Assembly (NCBI GenBank): GCA_030621455.1
Contig: JAUXHQ010000111.1
Coordinates: 1 to 6,730 of the forward strand
Length of the DNA stretch: 6,730 bases
Reading direction: 5' to 3'
From: Deltaproteobacteria bacterium
Lineage (GTDB): Bacteria; Desulfobacterota; UBA8473
Shown here: piece by piece, positions 6,364 through 6,730 of the stretch
How positions within the stretch are numbered: position 1 is the first letter of the stretch
How the letters are laid out: every line of letters begins with the position of its first letter
The notes under the pieces: generated by a model
Seen by the model: only the letters and a program-made list of their open reading frames with translations
What the model was told of the DNA's origin: nothing
The model's database searches: none
Program-made: the position numbers and the translations under genes

Positions 6364-6400
6364 CCTGTGGACAGTCCTGTTAATAACCCTGTGGAACAGG
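6364..6400. repeat. CCTGT array with 12-base period and dyads
   Basis: CCTGT starts at 6364, 6376 and 6388, exactly 12 bases apart; the outer two extend to CCTGTGGA. Dyads are CTGT-GG-ACAG (6365-6374) and CCTGT-GGA-ACAGG (6388-6400). It ends just before the ribosome site of the metallo-hydrolase. It may be an operator; if the TTG at 6407 is the true start, it codes a four-residue repeat (TGLL-TGLS-TGK). Confidence 0.5.
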
Positions 6401-6438
6401 AGACCAAAGGTAAAAATATATTGGGGTTTTTCCTCTTT

Positions 6439-6453
6439 GCCTAAGGATTAGGC
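6439..6453. repeat. Perfect 6-bp inverted repeat GCCTAA-GGA-TTAGGC
   Basis: A 6-bp stem with a 3-base loop, flanked by the palindromes GGCGCC and CATAATTATG. No T-run follows on either strand, so it is not a good intrinsic terminator. An operator or leader hairpin of the metallo-hydrolase gene is possible. Confidence 0.4.
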
Positions 6454-6518
6454 GCCATAATTATGCTGTAATATCGATAGGTTATTCATTTATGGGGCAA
6501 CTTCTCACCCCCCCGAGG

Positions 6519-6536
6519 TTTGGATCGTTTGGATCG
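6519..6536. repeat. Tandem 9-bp direct repeat TTTGGATCG
   Basis: Two exact adjacent copies, followed by TT that begins a third. Non-coding context. Confidence 0.6.
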
Positions 6537-6593
6537 TTAAGATTGTAAATAGCGAATTAAACCATCAAAACGGTCAAATGTAATTTCCTATAC

Positions 6594-6616
6594 GATCAAG
6601 TTACTCCAGATCAAGT
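6594..6616. repeat. Direct repeat GATCAAGT with 15-base period
   Basis: Two exact 8-base copies separated by 7 bases, immediately past the stop codon of the upstream minus-strand gene; the second copy touches that stop. Confidence 0.55.
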
Positions 6617-6730
6617 CAAAGTGTGGGGATGGGTTTTGCCCTCTTATCTTTCAAATACATACCTAAAGGGTCCAGCTCTTCTCGTAATACCCTGATATAC
6701 GCCTCTGTAGGTGGACCAGCCACTTGCAGG
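6616..6730 (-). CDS. 3' end of an unrecognised protein-coding gene (partial)
   Basis: An open frame enters from the window edge and ends at TGA (6618-6616), giving at least 37 residues. The end includes VAGPPTEAYIRVLREELDPL and a basic tail DKRAKPIPTL. It looks like real protein (amphipathic helix, ordinary codon use), but I do not recognise the family from this fragment. The start lies outside the window. It has the same orientation as the metallo-hydrolase, with 271 bases between the stop and that gene's ATG, so separate transcription of the latter is likely. Confidence 0.55.
   Translation of the reverse strand, partial: LQVAGPPTEAYIRVLREELDPLGMYLKDKRAKPIPTL

Larger units (their letters stand above)
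6345..6615. other. Repeat-rich intergenic region upstream of the metallo-hydrolase
   Basis: No convincing gene in about 270 bases. It holds a CCTGT array with 12-base period, a stem-loop GCCTAA-GGA-TTAGGC (6439-6453), the palindromes GGCGCC (6451-6456) and CATAATTATG (6456-6465), a run of seven C (6508-6514), two tandem copies of TTTGGATCG (6519-6536) and two copies of GATCAAGT (6594-6601, 6609-6616). A promoter for the metallo-hydrolase is expected on the minus strand, but I see only poor matches (for example TTGATG-N15-TACAAT), so I do not call one. No terminator for the upstream gene is evident. Confidence 0.6.

Noticed and set aside
6364..6400. DnaA-box-like CTGTCCACA / GTTCCACA on the minus strand, suggesting an origin
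   Set aside because: Matches are only about 7 of 9, with no AT-rich unwinding stretch and no dnaA, dnaN or rep gene nearby.
6387..6444. An upstream in-frame extension of the metallo-hydrolase resembling a lipoprotein signal (KRK, short hydrophobic stretch, LVSC)
   Set aside because: No usable start codon precedes the basic residues, the hydrophobic part is too short, and the frame closes at TAG just upstream. An internal ATG with a ribosome site fits better.
6594..6616. Plasmid-type iterons or attachment site from the GATCAAGT repeats
   Set aside because: Only two copies, and no replication, integrase or tRNA gene is present.

Overview
The window (estimated GC in the mid-40s %) is bacterial chromosome, densely packed with conserved housekeeping and stress genes. 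The order phoH, 7TM-HD phosphohydrolase, ybeY is found in Firmicutes and in Desulfobacterota (former Deltaproteobacteria). Strong AGGAGG ribosome sites, TTG starts at phoH and mazG, and a yjbQ and mazG nearby make a Desulfobacterota-like anaerobe my best guess. That assignment is an inference, not proven by the sequence. I see no mobile element, CRISPR array, tRNA or rRNA.

Layout. Minus-strand operon (about 4540 down to 14): a possible 66-residue four-cysteine ORF, yjbQ (4321-3902), phoH (3864-2869), a PgpH-like 7TM-HD cyclic-di-AMP phosphodiesterase (2840-366) and ybeY (463-14). Gaps are 16-37 bases except at the end, where the HD gene and ybeY overlap by 98 bases. A good sigma70-type promoter (TTGAAT-N17-TATAAA, extended -10) lies at 4538-4510. 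It overlaps the putative start of the small ORF, so that segment is either a short gene or a structured leader of about 180 bases. On the plus strand mazG (4588-5313) runs divergently from this operon. It meets a metallo-beta-lactamase-fold gene (minus, 6344-5310) tail to tail with interlocking stop codons. The block 6345-6615 is non-coding and unusually rich in short direct and inverted repeats. From 6616 to the window edge is the 3' end of an unrecognised minus-strand gene.

How the genes fit together. The operon joins RNA metabolism (YbeY in 16S rRNA maturation and quality control, PhoH as an ATPase often linked to RNA) with second-messenger turnover (7TM-HD) and an enzyme of unsettled role (YjbQ). 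MazG beside it clears non-canonical or excess NTPs. The theme is stress and ribosome/nucleotide homeostasis; no novel multi-gene system is evident.

Points most worth a second look: a run of nine G inside the HD gene where a one-base slip in either direction truncates the protein (possible phase variation); the long HD/ybeY overlap; a MazG whose C-terminal domain lacks the EExxE metal motif; the small four-cysteine ORF versus structured leader; and the repeat-rich region before the metallo-hydrolase.
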